Part shown: positions 1 to 9,459 of the stretch, one piece after another | Numbering within the stretch: the first letter of the stretch is position 1 | Layout: the number at the start of each line of letters is the position of its first letter | Assembly: GCF_008153345.1 (NCBI RefSeq) | Contig: NZ_CP042818.1 | Span: 2,418,001 to 2,482,000 of the forward strand | Direction: 5' to 3' | DNA length: 64,000 nucleotides | Source of the DNA: Treponema phagedenis | Lineage (GTDB): Bacteria; Spirochaetota; Spirochaetia; Treponematales; Treponemataceae | The notes under the pieces: generated by a model | What the model was told of the DNA's origin: nothing | What the model saw: only the letters and a program-made list of their open reading frames with translations | Database searches by the model: none | Program-made: the position numbers and the translations under genes

Positions 1-218
1 GTAAACGCAACCATTGCAAGTTTAAACATGAACGCTTGTGCTTCTACTTTATTATACATTACAAAACTTATAGAAACTGCGGATAGAAGGGCTGCAATGC
101 CTGCTGTATGGGCAATCCTTCTTAAAAAAACACTTGATTGCCTGTCGTTAAATTTAAGATATACAGAGTCAAGAATAATAATTACCGCAAAGAAATATGC
201 AAAAAACAATAAACCCAT
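1..218 (-). CDS. Membrane protein, 5' fragment running off the window
   Basis: An open frame begins with ATG at 218-216 and continues past base 1. The visible start reads MGLLFFAYFFAVIIILD, a hydrophobic stretch that looks like a first membrane span, followed by a short polar linker and a second hydrophobic segment (IAALLSAVSISFVM). The start lies three bases beyond the stop of the SpoIIE-type phosphatase and a GAAGAGG ribosome-binding site sits inside that gene's end, so the two are probably co-transcribed and translationally coupled. The family cannot be named from about 72 residues; a multi-span sensor or signalling protein is a guess from the neighbour. Confidence 0.6.
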   Translation of the reverse strand, partial: MGLLFFAYFFAVIIILDSVYLKFNDRQSSVFLRRIAHTAGIAALLSAVSISFVMYNKVEAQAFMFKLAMVAF

Positions 219-221
219 TAT

Positions 222-1691
222 TTACCTCTTCAGTTTTACCGCAACAATAGTAACATCATCCCGCATTGCATTATTTGCACTAAAAGATAAAGCCATATCG
301 GCTATGTTTTTTACCATTTCTGCAGGCGGATTATGCGCAAACTCTTTTATTGAATCCAAATAATAATCGGTTTCTCCAAGTTCAATTCCATTTGCATCCA
401 TTGTTTCTGGAATACCGTCTGAAAGCATCAATATAACATCTCCGTGATATAAGGGACGCTCTTCAACAATCACTTCATCTAAATCAATAATACCGACAAC
501 GGAGCAATTGGATTCAAGCGTTTTGACCTTAAATGTCGGGCGTGATTCGGTAAGAATGAACGGCTTTTCCATAGAAGCATTTACATATTTTATTGTCATT
601 TTTTTAGTATCAATCAATCCTAAAAACAAAACAGTATATTTGTCCTGTAATTTCATGCGTTTGATAGCGGTATCAATTGCATAAATAATACCTGCAAGAT
701 CTTCTTTATTTTCTATAATTTGAATGGTATTCATAATAATACCCATGACGAGCGCTGCCGCCAAGCCTTTTCCAGAAACGTCTCCAGTAACCAGTAATGT
801 TTTGTCCTCATCAATTTTTATGATATCGTAATAGTCGCCGGAAACATGCACAAGCGGTTGAAAATAGGCACCGACCTCGATAGAAGTCGTATCCGGCAGT
901 TTTTTGGGCAAGAATGACCGCTGCGTATTTGCAACCATCGACCACTCTTGAAAAAGCTGTGAATAGTATAATAATTGCCCGAGGGTTTTTTCCCTGTTTA
1001 AATAGTCATTAAATTCATGCAATAAAATAGGAAAAATTTCAGGCTCGGTATTACGGATAAACCGACAAATAAGAAAAAAGCGTATATCTCCGCTTGCAAT
1101 AAACAGACCGCGAGCTTTTCGCTTATCTCCTACAAGCTGCATATTAGTATCGAAAAAATACAAACCTTCTGCCCAATACCATGTCCAGTCGGTAGAAAAG
1201 CGCCGCCTCATTAAATCATAGGTTTCGGGGTCGGAAATAAAAGCGGAAGTACTATTGTAAATAACATGTTCAGTTTTGGTGTTCGCAAGAAGAACGGCGC
1301 AGTCGGCTTGATATTCCAACTCTTCCTGAATGGCGGCTACCAGCTCCTCATGCCGATAACAGAACCGGAGTCGCTCAATAAAGTTGTTAAAAAGAGCGGT
1401 TTCCGTCTGCAAATATACATTTTTCTTTATTTGAGAAGAAATATATTCAGAAATTCCGCTTGCGGTTAAAGCAAAAATCATAAATATAAAAGAGGCTAAA
1501 AAGAATTTATCACGTAGGGTAAATTCGGAGAAACTTTCATAATTGGTTATGAGTAATGCCATATCTCGTGCAGATACCAACCGTCCCAAAAAAGAATAAC
1601 GCGGACTTAAAAATATTAAGAAGACCGCAAAGACCACGGAGATTGTGGCAAAGAACAACACTTTTGCCAGTAGAGTCCGTCTACGGATCAT
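222..1691 (-). CDS. SpoIIE/PP2C-type serine phosphatase, membrane anchored
   Basis: Predicted PP2C-family phosphatase (489 aa) of the RsbU/SpoIIE type. The N-terminus carries a membrane span (about residues 8-28) and a second near 65-83. The C-terminal half from about residue 250 has the family hallmarks: QRSFLPKKLP, GAYFQPLVHVSGDYYD with the metal-binding Asp, TGDVSGKGLAAAL, LMLSDGIPE and the terminal MRDDVTIVAVK. Such enzymes dephosphorylate anti-sigma-factor antagonists in partner-switching pathways; the partner is not in this window. The middle (about 110-240) has no domain I recognise and may be a sensor. A GGGAGGTG ribosome-binding site precedes the start. It is followed with a three-base gap by a membrane protein gene. 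Confidence 0.9.
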   Translation of the reverse strand: MIRRRTLLAKVLFFATISVVFAVFLIFLSPRYSFLGRLVSARDMALLITNYESFSEFTLRDKFFLASFIFMIFALTASGISEYISSQIKKNVYLQTETALFNNFIERLRFCYRHEELVAAIQEELEYQADCAVLLANTKTEHVIYNSTSAFISDPETYDLMRRRFSTDWTWYWAEGLYFFDTNMQLVGDKRKARGLFIASGDIRFFLICRFIRNTEPEIFPILLHEFNDYLNREKTLGQLLYYSQLFQEWSMVANTQRSFLPKKLPDTTSIEVGAYFQPLVHVSGDYYDIIKIDEDKTLLVTGDVSGKGLAAALVMGIIMNTIQIIENKEDLAGIIYAIDTAIKRMKLQDKYTVLFLGLIDTKKMTIKYVNASMEKPFILTESRPTFKVKTLESNCSVVGIIDLDEVIVEERPLYHGDVILMLSDGIPETMDANGIELGETDYYLDSIKEFAHNPPAEMVKNIADMALSFSANNAMRDDVTIVAVKLKR

Positions 1692-2055
1692 TTTTCACCT
1701 CCCTATATATATAATACCAAATCTTCATAAAATAAAAAAGTCCTCCATTTTTATTTTTGAACGTTTTAGCCGTTAACTCTATATTATCGGATACCGAGAA
1801 AACCCGATAGACTGTTACTGGAATCTTCAAAATAACAGATTTTTATCTATCGGCGCTTGTTTATAGAAAACCTTTAAAATTTAATTTTTAAAAGTTCTCC
1901 ATACTTTCATATATCGGCAAAAAACACTAAAAGTTGAACGCCCCGCTTCAAAGATATTTTTACCAAACACGATTTCTTTATTCTTACTGTTAAACACGGA
2001 ATGCGTTTTCAATTTTTAAGAGGTTTGTCTTAAAATACGGGACAGAGACATACAC
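1692..2055. other. AT-rich intergenic region, no gene seen
   Basis: About 360 AT-rich bases upstream of the phosphatase gene. I see no convincing reading frame, RNA gene or repeat of the families found elsewhere. The phosphatase promoter presumably lies close to 1700-1740, where TATATATATA runs occur, but no clear -35/-10 pair can be fixed. Confidence 0.4.
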
Positions 2056-2246
2056 TATTATAATGTTTTTTTAATAAGTCAATTCGTTTTTAATACATCT
2101 TACCCAAAACGTAAAAAATTTTATAAAAAAGAGTTCGACACGGCGCAACGGCGAGTAATTTACCATAGGAATGCTTAAATCCGCAGTCCCTTATTGTTGA
2201 TACCCCGATTTGTATAACAGGAAGTTAATTACAAAACGCTACACTG
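2056..2246 (+). mobile_element. MITE copy, IS630-type ends
   Basis: This copy begins with a degenerate end (TATTATAATGTTTTTTTAAT) and ends in ACAAAACGCTACACT, matching the terminal sequences of the IS630 element at 60-61 kb. Its core contains the motif seen in all copies (CGACACGGCGCAACGG, then TTACCATAGGAATGC). Nearly the same 190 bases recur at 61319-61507. It has no coding capacity, so movement would depend on the IS630 transposase in trans. Confidence 0.75.
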
Positions 2247-2261
2247 TATGCCAAAATTTAC

Positions 2262-2566
2262 CACAGTATAACGTTTTTTGATACCACGACTTAATTTTGA
2301 CGTCCTTGTCAAAATTAAGTCTGCGAGTTTTAAAAGCACTTGAAAGCGGTTGTGCTTTTAAAACGTCACTGCTGCGTGGAACCACCGCCGTCCATGGCAA
2401 AATTATACCGTGCGAGTTTTAAAGCTTTGTAAACTATTTTGCTTTAAAACGTCGTTTCTGCGTGGAACCACCGCCGTCCGTGGCGGTTCTGAGTTTTGCC
2501 GTCCGTGGCAAAATGAAACCTGCGAGTTTTAAAGCTTTGTAAACGGCCTTGCTTTAAAACACAAAC
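2262..2566. repeat. R1 hairpin cluster next to IS4-type element
   Basis: A run of inverted repeats. At 2290-2319 a 12 bp stem surrounds loop GTCCTT. At 2327-2364 GTTTTAAAAGCAC pairs with GTGCTTTTAAAAC. At 2470-2487 ACCGCC and GGCGGT surround GTCCGT, and at 2494-2513 TTTTGCC and GGCAAAA surround the same loop. Segments with TTTAAAGC arms (about 2425-2450 and 2527-2560) are linked by CTGCGTGGAACC. A 2381-2401 copy has unmatched halves. The block starts near 2264 with an IS630/MITE-like end (AGTATAACGTTTTTTGAT) and is closed by the insertion sequence. Confidence 0.8.
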
Positions 2567-2569
2567 CCG

Positions 2570-4054
2570 TTAGTTGTTACATAATAGCTCGATTCCAAGG
2601 GTATCAAGGATGCGTTGAGTTCTCTTTTGTATAGCTGACAGCTTGAAGCCCTGATTATCGCCGCTGTCAACAAGGTAGATATTCTTTGTAAGCTTCAAAA
2701 CATCCGATGCCGAATACTGTTCATCAAGCTTTGAGTTCCGCAGTGCGTTTAACAATCCATAGTAGTACAAAAGACTGATGTGATTAACAAATGCCCAACC
2801 GCGAAAGTACTCATCCGTATGTGCATGTGATGCCGACTGAGATACACTGTTTTTCAGGTAGTCAAAACATTGCTCAATATCCCAGCGTTCTTTATAATTC
2901 ATGTAGATATCCCTCGCGGATACATCAAGATTACTGCAAAAAGAAAAATAGCCCATTCTGATTTTCTTCAAAACATCTTTCGGCTCATGTGTGCGCTCAC
3001 CATAAAACTTTTCAACTTTCTCTACATACTGACCGACCAATTCTGCCTTACGAGAATCGTCTCGATAGGTGTAGATAAAATTTCCTTTCGTACCGCTTGT
3101 TTTTTTACGAAACCAGATAGGCCGTTTGTTATATGTGAATACACCATCCCATTTGCTATCATCAGTATTCTCATAAAAAGCAGGCTCAACATTGACGGTA
3201 TCTTTTCTAAGCGGCAAGATGAACTGAAGACCTGCATTCATAAGGGCCGCCAAATTTTCTTTGGAATAAAAGCCCTTATCCGCAATAATAATGCAATCTT
3301 TACAGCCGGCAGCATGTACTGTTTCCATGAAAGCGACTTTATCCACAATTGAACCCTGTAACACGCGGTAAAATACCGGTTTATGTGAATTTTTCTCAAA
3401 GACATACAGGATTCTCGCCTGTGTGCCGCGGCTGTGCTGAGGATTGTATCCTTTTGCCGCAAGGGAATCGGCAGAACGGGTGAAGATTGATGTGCCATCA
3501 AATAAAAGCGCGTTTGCGGGCATTACCTGATCCCTCATAAAGGCATCCGCTTGCTCCTGCAGCGAACCAAGGAGCGTAATGAACTTTCGTACGGAAGCTT
3601 CGGAAACAGCAATATCAGTGCATAGGGTACTCATATAGGAATCAAGGAACAGCGGTTGAATCATCTTAGCTGAGCAGATACTACCCACCAAGCGCAGCAG
3701 TGCTATCGTACGGATTTCTCTGAAGATATCGGGAAAATGTTGTTTGAGTTTATCATTAAGTTCCGGTGCCAATTGCTGAAGTAACTCATACGCACCATAA
3801 TTTTTTACCGTAGGTGCGACATCAGCAGTGCTGCGCATTTGCTGCATCAAACGAAGTCCGTTTGCGTTTGGAATGAACCCATCTGCTTCCGTGATTTTAC
3901 CAATACTCTTGCCCGTGACTTTCTGCGCTCTGCCCTTTGCGCCATCCCACTTGGATGAGACTTGATACACATAGTAATAATTACCGATAAACCGAATTTC
4001 GACCGCCCCAAACTGAGTAGGACGAAATTGTTTAATTGATTTCGGAATACTCAT
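2570..4054 (-). CDS. IS4-superfamily (IS1634-like) DDE transposase
   Basis: A 494 aa transposase that looks intact. The catalytic triad is visible: first Asp in LLFDGTSIFTRSAD (about residue 187), second in CIIIADKGFYSKENL (about 260), and Glu in YKERWDIEQCFDYLK (about 405). The last fits the Y-2-R-3-E-6-K signature of the IS4 superfamily exactly. Length and the C-terminal tail suggest the IS1634 group, by memory rather than search. It stands alone between repeats, upstream of the secA 3' end and on the same strand. The exact inverted repeats of the element could not be fixed; an R1 repeat stops a few bases beyond its stop codon. Confidence 0.9.
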   Translation of the reverse strand: MSIPKSIKQFRPTQFGAVEIRFIGNYYYVYQVSSKWDGAKGRAQKVTGKSIGKITEADGFIPNANGLRLMQQMRSTADVAPTVKNYGAYELLQQLAPELNDKLKQHFPDIFREIRTIALLRLVGSICSAKMIQPLFLDSYMSTLCTDIAVSEASVRKFITLLGSLQEQADAFMRDQVMPANALLFDGTSIFTRSADSLAAKGYNPQHSRGTQARILYVFEKNSHKPVFYRVLQGSIVDKVAFMETVHAAGCKDCIIIADKGFYSKENLAALMNAGLQFILPLRKDTVNVEPAFYENTDDSKWDGVFTYNKRPIWFRKKTSGTKGNFIYTYRDDSRKAELVGQYVEKVEKFYGERTHEPKDVLKKIRMGYFSFCSNLDVSARDIYMNYKERWDIEQCFDYLKNSVSQSASHAHTDEYFRGWAFVNHISLLYYYGLLNALRNSKLDEQYSASDVLKLTKNIYLVDSGDNQGFKLSAIQKRTQRILDTLGIELLCNN

Positions 4055-4381
4055 AAAACGCCCCTTGTATTAACGTAAGTTACGTAATAAGTATACTACT
4101 TATGAGCGGCTAAATCAATAGGTTACAAGAGAAATTTGAGCATAATTTATGGGATTTTAAGATTTATTTGCAAGTTTATCGCATTAGTTAGGGAACAACT
4201 TTAATTTAGAAGGGCTTTGGGCGTGTTTCTATTACCGTAAATTTTGTGGGGTTAGTGTTAATAATATCGGGGAATAAAAGCTTTAAGACGCTTTAGCATA
4301 TAAAAACTCCTACATACCGTAAGAGCTTTTTGTGCGCACACTTACGGTTTTCACCGTTACTGCGTTTTATACTATTATATA
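4055..4381. other. Gap upstream of the transposase, with a short palindrome
   Basis: No gene is visible. Just upstream of the transposase start lie a near-palindrome around 4073-4086 and a perfect inverted repeat ATAAGTA/TACTTAT at 4087-4103, either an operator or part of the element end. From 4305 to 4350 the sequences CCGTAAGAGC and ACTTACGG give a weak hairpin. The rest is AT-rich without recognised repeats. Confidence 0.4.
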
Positions 4382-4409
4382 CTTTCGTGTCCAAAAACGG
4401 GGAGGTACA
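4382..4409 (-). mobile_element. Solo IS3-family (IS150-like) terminal repeat relic
   Basis: Read on the minus strand this is TGTACCTCCCCGTTTTTGG followed by ACACGAAAG. It resembles the terminal repeat of IS3-family elements of the IS150 group, which begin TGTACTG and continue with a C-rich then GTTGGAC-like stretch. A closely similar copy lies at 13985-14016. No IS3 transposase remains nearby, so it is a solo end or relic. Confidence 0.5.
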
Positions 4410-4422
4410 TACAGTGAAGCAT

Positions 4423-4464
4423 AATCTGGTTTAAGGGCTTCTGTCAAAGCCCTTAAACCAGATT
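4423..4464 (-). terminator. 18 bp perfect hairpin at the secA stop
   Basis: Bases 4423-4440 pair perfectly with 4447-4464 around a six-base loop, and the distal arm touches the secA stop codon. There is no U-tract on the secA-coding side, so it is not a textbook intrinsic terminator. It may protect the 3' end or act with another factor. Confidence 0.5.
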
Positions 4465-7214
4465 TATCGCCCGCAGCAGTGTTTGTATTTTTTGCCGCTG
4501 CCGCAGGGGCAGGGGTCGTTTCTGCCGACTTTGGGCATGGTTCTGACAACTTGCACTTTATCGGGCTGGCTGCTTGCACCCATCGGACTTGCGCCATGTG
4601 AATGGAATGCTTCCATTGAGTTGTGCTGCGCCGTGCCTTGCCTTCTGCGAACTTGGCGCCCTGCCGAAGAATCATCGTCGGTGCGTACGGTAACAAGTGC
4701 CATGCGCGAGGCAATGGAAAGTCTGATTTCATCAAGCATACTATAGAAGATATCAAAGCCTTCAAGCTTGTATTCCGTCAAAGGATTTTTTTGCCCGTAA
4801 GAGCGCAGGTATACCGCTTCACGCAAAGATTCAAGGTTTTCCAAGTGGTCAAGCCATTTTTTATCGATTGCCTGTAAATACTGGTAGCGAAGGAACATAT
4901 TAATGTTTTCCGCCCCCGCAAGCGCAATTTTTTCTTCGATATTTGCTTTAATGGCTTCAAAAATCTTTGTTTTTACAGACTCCGCTTCTTTAGAATCCAA
5001 GAGAGGAATGTCTTCCGCATCGAGGGTGTAATTAAACAGCCGTTTCAGTTCTGCTTGAAAAGCGGTAATCACCTCTTCTTTTTCTTTTTTGGAGCCGCCT
5101 TTCAGGTCTGCAAATCCTTCATCAAGGTATTCAAGAATTGTTACATAAATGCGTTCCGATAAATTTGAATCGGCAAGAATGCTGTCCCGCTGTTCGTAAA
5201 TAAAAGAACGCTGTTCGTTTAAAACATCATCATACTCAAGCAAGTGTTTACGAATATCAAAGTTGCGAGATTCAACCTTTGTTTGCGCTTTTTCAATGCT
5301 CTTATTAAGCCAAGGGTGTTCTATTGGTTCGCCGGGCTCCATGCCGACTTTGCCCATAAAGCGTTTAAGACTTTCTCCGCCGAATAAGCGCATAAGGTCG
5401 TCATCAAGAGAAAGGAAAAATTTGGAGCGGCCGGGGTCGCCTTGCCGTCCAGAGCGGCCGCGCAGCTGGTTATCAATGCGGCGGCTTTCATGCCGCTCCG
5501 TGCCGATAACGTATAAGCCGCCAAGCTCTTTTACTTTTTCATACTCATCTTGCCATTTTTTATACTCATCTTCGTATGCACGTAAGTATTCTTCATGCGT
5601 TGCTTCGGTGCCGGCTCGTTTTTTTGCACGGAATTCGGGGTTACCGCCAAGCTTAATATCGGTACCGCGCCCCGCCATGTTTGTCGCAATGGTAATTGAA
5701 CCCTTTGCGCCCGCTTCGGCAATAATGAGGGCTTCCCGTGCGTGGTTTTTAGCGTTCAAAACCTCGTGGCGCACGCCTTTGCGGGTAAGCAGTGCAGAAA
5801 GTTTTTCCGATTTTTCGATAGAAACGGTACCGACCAGCACCGGCTGCCCGCGCTTGTATGCATCGGCAATTTCATCACAAAGTGCCGCCCATTTCTCATC
5901 TTCATTCATATATATGACATCGTGTTCGTCTTTTCGGGCAACCGGAAGGTTTGTCGGAATAACCACGACATCAAGTTTATAAATCTTATTAAACTCAACC
6001 GCTTCGGTATCGGCGGTACCGGTCATGCCCGAGAGTTTATCGTACATTCTGAAAAAGTTCTGAAAGGTAACTGTTGCCATCGTGCGGTTGCGCTGCGCAA
6101 TGCGGATATGCTCCTTTGCCTCGATTGCCTGATGCAAGCCGTCCGAATAGCGGCGCCCTTCCAAAATACGTCCGGTAAACTCATCGACAATCTGCACTTG
6201 CCCGTCTTTTACCACATAATCCACATCAATATGATACAGAATATGCGCCCGCACCGATTGAGTAAAATAATGGATATACTCAAAGTTTTCCTCATCAAAA
6301 AGGCTGCCTTGAATCAACCCCTGATTAAGCAGAATATCCTGAATATGCAGCATACCCGGGCCGCTAAAGGAAACCCGTTTGCTTTTTTCATCGATAATAT
6401 AATCGCCGATAACCTCTTCGCCCTCAACCTCATTCGGATACTCGCCGGTTTCAGGATTTTTTTGCACCTCGGTTAACTGATTGATAAGTTTATCAACCTC
6501 AAAATAGCGCTGCGTATCGTCTTCCGCAGACCCCGAAATAATGAGCGGGGTTCGCGCCTCATCAATTAAAATAGAGTCTATTTCATCAACAATCGCAAAC
6601 GAAAACCCGCGCTGAGTTTTTTCGTCAAGCGAAAGCTGCATATTATCACGGAGATAATCAAAGCCGAACTCGTTATTGGTTCCGTAGGTAATATCGCAGT
6701 TATAGGCAATTTTCCGCGCATCATTATCCATGTTTGAAAGAATAGTGCCGACCGAAACGCCAAGATACTCGTAGACGGGGCGCATCCATTCGGTATCGCG
6801 CTCGGCAAGGTAATCGTTTACAGTAACCACGTGCACACCCTTGCCCGACAAACTGTTCAGGTACGCAGCGGCGACGCTCATCAAGGTTTTACCTTCACCG
6901 GTTTTCATTTCGACAATCCTGCCGGAATGCAAAACCAATGAACCCAGCATTTGCACATCGTAAGGACGTTCCCCGAGAATACGGCGTGCCGCTTCACGAG
7001 CCATTGCAAAAGCCTCGGGAACAAAATCATCTAACGATTCGCCTTTTTGGAATCTTTCTTTAAAATCCGCTGTTTTTTGTTTAAAGTCGGCTTCAGAAAG
7101 CCGCAGCGCCCAAGCTTCTTTTGCATTTATTTTATGAAGGATAGGAAGAAGTGCTTTTAAATCGCGCTCATGTTGAGAGCCGAAAAAGAATTTTATAATA
7201 GTATCTGCTAGCAT
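4464..7214 (-). CDS. secA: Preprotein translocase ATPase SecA
   Basis: SecA drives post-translational protein export through SecYEG. From the chosen ATG (7214) it is 916 aa, starting [13 protein letters not shown]; a TTG twelve codons upstream (7250) is possible but has no ribosome-binding site. Visible features: Walker A MKTGEGKT (near residue 100), Walker B region [18 protein letters not shown] (near 200), the [10 protein letters not shown]-type segment (here [16 protein letters not shown]), [11 protein letters not shown], and a C-terminal zinc-binding SEC-C tail [17 protein letters not shown]. All required motors appear intact. It stands alone, bounded by the IS4-type element region downstream and repeats upstream. 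Confidence 0.97.
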   Translation of the reverse strand: MLADTIIKFFFGSQHERDLKALLPILHKINAKEAWALRLSEADFKQKTADFKERFQKGESLDDFVPEAFAMAREAARRILGERPYDVQMLGSLVLHSGRIVEMKTGEGKTLMSVAAAYLNSLSGKGVHVVTVNDYLAERDTEWMRPVYEYLGVSVGTILSNMDNDARKIAYNCDITYGTNNEFGFDYLRDNMQLSLDEKTQRGFSFAIVDEIDSILIDEARTPLIISGSAEDDTQRYFEVDKLINQLTEVQKNPETGEYPNEVEGEEVIGDYIIDEKSKRVSFSGPGMLHIQDILLNQGLIQGSLFDEENFEYIHYFTQSVRAHILYHIDVDYVVKDGQVQIVDEFTGRILEGRRYSDGLHQAIEAKEHIRIAQRNRTMATVTFQNFFRMYDKLSGMTGTADTEAVEFNKIYKLDVVVIPTNLPVARKDEHDVIYMNEDEKWAALCDEIADAYKRGQPVLVGTVSIEKSEKLSALLTRKGVRHEVLNAKNHAREALIIAEAGAKGSITIATNMAGRGTDIKLGGNPEFRAKKRAGTEATHEEYLRAYEDEYKKWQDEYEKVKELGGLYVIGTERHESRRIDNQLRGRSGRQGDPGRSKFFLSLDDDLMRLFGGESLKRFMGKVGMEPGEPIEHPWLNKSIEKAQTKVESRNFDIRKHLLEYDDVLNEQRSFIYEQRDSILADSNLSERIYVTILEYLDEGFADLKGGSKKEKEEVITAFQAELKRLFNYTLDAEDIPLLDSKEAESVKTKIFEAIKANIEEKIALAGAENINMFLRYQYLQAIDKKWLDHLENLESLREAVYLRSYGQKNPLTEYKLEGFDIFYSMLDEIRLSIASRMALVTVRTDDDSSAGRQVRRRQGTAQHNSMEAFHSHGASPMGASSQPDKVQVVRTMPKVGRNDPCPCGSGKKYKHCCGR

Positions 7215-7250
7215 GAAAGAGAATATACCAAAAAATACGTAAAAAAACAA

Positions 7251-7610
7251 GAGTTTTATAAGTAATTTGCGTAAGGTCCCCCTTGGCTTAAATCAAACCC
7301 ACAAGTTTTAAAGCTTCCTGTTATAAAAAGGAGCCCGACACGGCGCAACGGTGAGCAAACTTACCATAGGAATACGGAACCGCACGGGCGTCCGTGCCCG
7401 TTCTGAATGTGATATTTGCTATTCCTGTTTACAGTGGCTGCGAGTTTTAAAGCTTCAATTTTACAGTTTTATTTTGATGCTTTAAAACATCGTTTGGAAT
7501 TGGGCACGGGCGGGCAAACTTACCATAGGAATGCTAAACCCTTAAGCAATTAGTGTTAATGCTCCGATGAGTATAACGGCAAGTTAATTACGGAACAGTA
7601 TAATAGTTTA
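7251..7610 (+). repeat. Composite MITE with R1 hairpins
   Basis: The gap between secA and the exporter carries MITE core twice (CGACACGGCGCAACGG at about 7337 and ACTTACCATAGGAATGC at about 7515). Between them lie R1 modules: ACGGGC/GCCCGT around GTCCGT at about 7390-7405 and TTTTAAAGC/GCTTTAAAAC at about 7444-7490. The right end reads GTTAATTACGGAACAGTATA, a degraded IS630-type end. It looks like a MITE whose middle has been expanded by R1 units. Confidence 0.65.
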
Positions 7611-7662
7611 ATTGAAAAGATTTCTAAAACTTATACGGCTTGACTTCCGATTTATTAGCTTG

Positions 7663-9459
7663 CTATTCTTCAAAATATCCTTGACCGTATAATTGGTATA
7701 AAGAGTAATATCTACCTTTCTTTTTCATAAGTGTTTCATGGCTGCCGCTTTCTTCAATACCGTTTTCTGTTAATACTAAAATAGTATCCGCATTACGGAT
7801 GGTTGTTAACCGATGAGCAATTGTAAAAGTTGTTCTTCCCTTTGCTAACGTTTCCAAAGATTTTTGCACAATTCGTTCATTCTCATTATCCAATGCCGAG
7901 GTAGCTTCATCTAAAATTAAGATTGGCGGATTTTTTAAAAATACGCGTGCAATACTGATTCGCTGCTTTTGTCCGCCGGAAAGTTTTACGCCTCGCTCTC
8001 CGACACAGGTGTCATATCCGTCCTCTAATTCCATAATAAAATCATGAGCCCCCGCTTTTTTCGCCGCCTCAATAATTTCTTCCCTACTTGCCCCGATTTT
8101 TCCGTATTCAATGTTTTCGCTGACAGTTCCTGAAAATAAATACACATCTTGTTGCACCACACCGATTTGGCTTCGCAAGGATTCTTGGGTAATATCTCGA
8201 ATGTCTTTTCCGTCAAGTAAAATTCTTCCTTTTGAAACCTCATAAAAACGCGGTATTAAATTACAGAGCGTTGTTTTTCCTCCGCCTGAAGGACCGACCA
8301 ATGCAATCTTTTGTTCGGGACGCACATGTAAATCAATATTTGAGAGAACAACTTTGTCATGTTCAGGATATTGAAAGCTTACCTTGTCAAACAAAATATC
8401 TCCTTTTGCATCCTTAATTTCCGTTGCACCTTCTCTGTCCGTAATCTCAACTTTTGCATCCATTATTTCAATAAAGCGCTCAACCCCTGTCATGCCTCTT
8501 TGGAATTGTTCCGCAAATTCCACAATTCTTTTTATTGATGCAAGAAGCATTGATACATACAACATGTAGGCAATCATATCTCCTGCGGTAATTTTTCCTT
8601 TTATCAAAAAGTATGCAGTACATAGCAACACCGTTACATACATCAGACCGTCAAAGAACTGCGTAACCGCTTTGAATCCTGCCATGTACCGATATTGATA
8701 GCGTTTTATATTCAAAAGCCCATTGTTACCCCGCTCGAACTTTTGCTCTTCCGTTTCCTCGTTTGCGAATGAACGTACCACCCGAACTCCTAAAAGGCTG
8801 TCTTCAACTCGAGCATTTAAGTCTCCGATCTGTTCTCTGGAGCGTTTGAATGCCAGTCTCATTCTTCGCCTAAAATAAACGGTAGAAATAATCATCAGCG
8901 GAATTACCGAAAAAACAATTACGGTTAACAATATATTTGCCTGACATAAGATTATAAATGAGATGAGAATTTTTACCCCCGCAATAAAAAATTCTTCCGG
9001 GCAGTGATGCGCAAACTCGGCAATCTCAAAGAGGTCGCTGGTAATTCTTCCCATGATTTGTCCGATTTTTGTGTTGTCAAAATATGAAAAAGAAAGTTTT
9101 TGCAAATGCGCGAACAAATCTCTTCTCATATCTTTTTCTATTTTTGCGCCCATGATATGTCCTACCGAAGCCATATAGTAGTTTGCCGCCGTGTCAACTA
9201 ACCGAAGTAAAAAATATATGATGCATATCTTTATAACAAAATCCATTGTTAACGTGGAGATATCCCAGATCGCTTTGTTGGTAATATTCCGAACCATAAG
9301 CGGAAATACAATTTCACAAAGAGTGGTAAAAAATGCACATGTTAAATCCAATGCCAACACGCCATAATATTTTCTAAAATACGGCAAAAATCTTTTAATC
9401 AATACTGATGTTTTTATTTTGTCGGTATAGTCTTTCAATCCAATCCTCCATCTGCTCAA
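7663..9459 (-). CDS. ABC-type exporter, fused permease-ATPase
   Basis: A 598 aa half-transporter of the MsbA/LmrA class. Six membrane spans occupy about residues 25-315 (type I exporter fold), followed by the nucleotide-binding domain from about 350: Walker A GPSGGGKTT, Q-loop VVQQDVYLF, signature LSGGQKQRIS, Walker B ILILDEATSALD and the His switch IAHRLTTIR. It would work as a homodimer, or as a heterodimer if a partner exists elsewhere; none is adjacent. Substrate (lipid, drug or peptide) cannot be told. It is monocistronic here, with repeats on both sides. Confidence 0.92.
   Translation of the reverse strand: MSRWRIGLKDYTDKIKTSVLIKRFLPYFRKYYGVLALDLTCAFFTTLCEIVFPLMVRNITNKAIWDISTLTMDFVIKICIIYFLLRLVDTAANYYMASVGHIMGAKIEKDMRRDLFAHLQKLSFSYFDNTKIGQIMGRITSDLFEIAEFAHHCPEEFFIAGVKILISFIILCQANILLTVIVFSVIPLMIISTVYFRRRMRLAFKRSREQIGDLNARVEDSLLGVRVVRSFANEETEEQKFERGNNGLLNIKRYQYRYMAGFKAVTQFFDGLMYVTVLLCTAYFLIKGKITAGDMIAYMLYVSMLLASIKRIVEFAEQFQRGMTGVERFIEIMDAKVEITDREGATEIKDAKGDILFDKVSFQYPEHDKVVLSNIDLHVRPEQKIALVGPSGGGKTTLCNLIPRFYEVSKGRILLDGKDIRDITQESLRSQIGVVQQDVYLFSGTVSENIEYGKIGASREEIIEAAKKAGAHDFIMELEDGYDTCVGERGVKLSGGQKQRISIARVFLKNPPILILDEATSALDNENERIVQKSLETLAKGRTTFTIAHRLTTIRNADTILVLTENGIEESGSHETLMKKKGRYYSLYQLYGQGYFEE

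Noticed and set aside
2262-2566. Integron attC-like sites
   Set aside because: Although folded and variable in the stem, they lack the conserved R' and R'' boxes, no gene cassettes lie between them, and no integrase is present.
5263-5982. 239-codon frame on the strand opposite secA
   Set aside because: Mirror frame of a highly conserved gene; Ser/Arg-rich with no family resemblance.
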